DNA of 5,556 nt from a bacterium (GTDB taxonomy: Bacteria > Chloroflexota > Dormibacteria > Aeolococcales > Bog-877), in NCBI GenBank assembly GCA_021798435.1, contig JAJZGN010000133.1, positions 1 to 5,556 of the forward strand, written 5' to 3'. The position numbers and the translations under genes were made by a program. The notes below the pieces were generated by a model that saw only the letters and a list, made by a program, of their open reading frames with translations, ran no database searches and was not told where the DNA came from. Below, piece after piece: positions 5,384 to 5,556 of this stretch (positions within the stretch are counted from its first letter, which is position 1; the number at the start of each line of letters is the position of its first letter).

Positions 5384-5556
5384 ATGGTAGCCGCGGGCGG
5401 AGTGGAGGGCCAGGAGGCCCCGCCGGGTGAGGGGACTCTGCGGGTGTGGCCCCGGCGGTGGGGCCGGTACCCCCGCGGGCGCACTCGCTGGACGGGGAGA
5501 GGAGCTCCGGAGCTGCCATCCCTGCCGTCGGGCCCGCCCTCTGTGGAACTTCGCCG
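5384..5556 (+). CDS. Possible start of an unidentified gene running off the right edge
   Basis: An ATG at 5384 opens a frame with no stop to the window end (57 full codons). It is preceded by AAGAGGAG (5373-5380), the best Shine-Dalgarno-like sequence seen here, although the 3-base spacing is short. The product begins MVAAGGVEGQEAPPGEG and continues rich in Arg, Trp, Gly and Pro; I recognise no family. G+C is almost even over the three codon positions, so the coding signal is weak, and the +1-shifted frame is also open. It would be divergent from the methyltransferase with about 96 bases between starts, so a shared regulatory region is possible. It may equally be non-coding. Confidence 0.27.
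   Translation, partial: MVAAGGVEGQEAPPGEGTLRVWPRRWGRYPRGRTRWTGRGAPELPSLPSGPPSVELR

Noticed and set aside
1..5556. CRISPR arrays, insertion sequences, attachment sites, rRNA
   Set aside because: No direct-repeat array, transposase-like frame or long terminal repeats were seen, and nothing resembles rRNA.

Overview
The window is very GC-rich (roughly 70% or more by eye). The recognisable reading frames end almost every codon in G or C, and two genes look as if they start at or next to the transcript's 5' end. This suggests a high-GC bacterium such as an actinobacterium or a related uncultured lineage; the sequence alone does not fix the taxon.

Left part (1-1494, minus strand): the first 498 residues of the single-strand exonuclease RecJ, whose C-terminus lies beyond the left edge. 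Divergent from it, after a 284-base spacer, is a small plus-strand gene for a conserved-looking protein of about 83 residues with ribbon-helix-helix-like features. It has a good extended -10 element and an inverted repeat over its -35 region, and a strong hairpin directly follows its stop codon.

Middle (2031-2611): about 580 bases without a convincing intact gene. It holds two hairpins, a short coding-like stretch that appears to change frame (probably a gene relic), and a weak promoter candidate for the next gene.

Right part (2612-5287): a compact biosynthetic locus. An FAD-dependent oxidoreductase of the geranylgeranyl-reductase/hydroxylase-like group is joined by an ATGA stop/start overlap to a type III polyketide synthase with an intact Cys-His-Asn triad. 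Facing them, with 3' ends overlapping by 20 bases, is a membrane methyltransferase of the isoprenylcysteine carboxyl methyltransferase (ICMT) family. The three protein types match the enzymes of bacterial phenolic-lipid loci (SrsA/SrsB/SrsC of Streptomyces, BpsA/BpsB of Bacillus). The inferred job is to build an alkylresorcinol or alkylpyrone from a fatty acyl starter, oxidise it, and O-methylate it in the membrane. The product is an inference. At the right edge a possible plus-strand gene begins behind a good Shine-Dalgarno sequence, but its protein is not recognisable.
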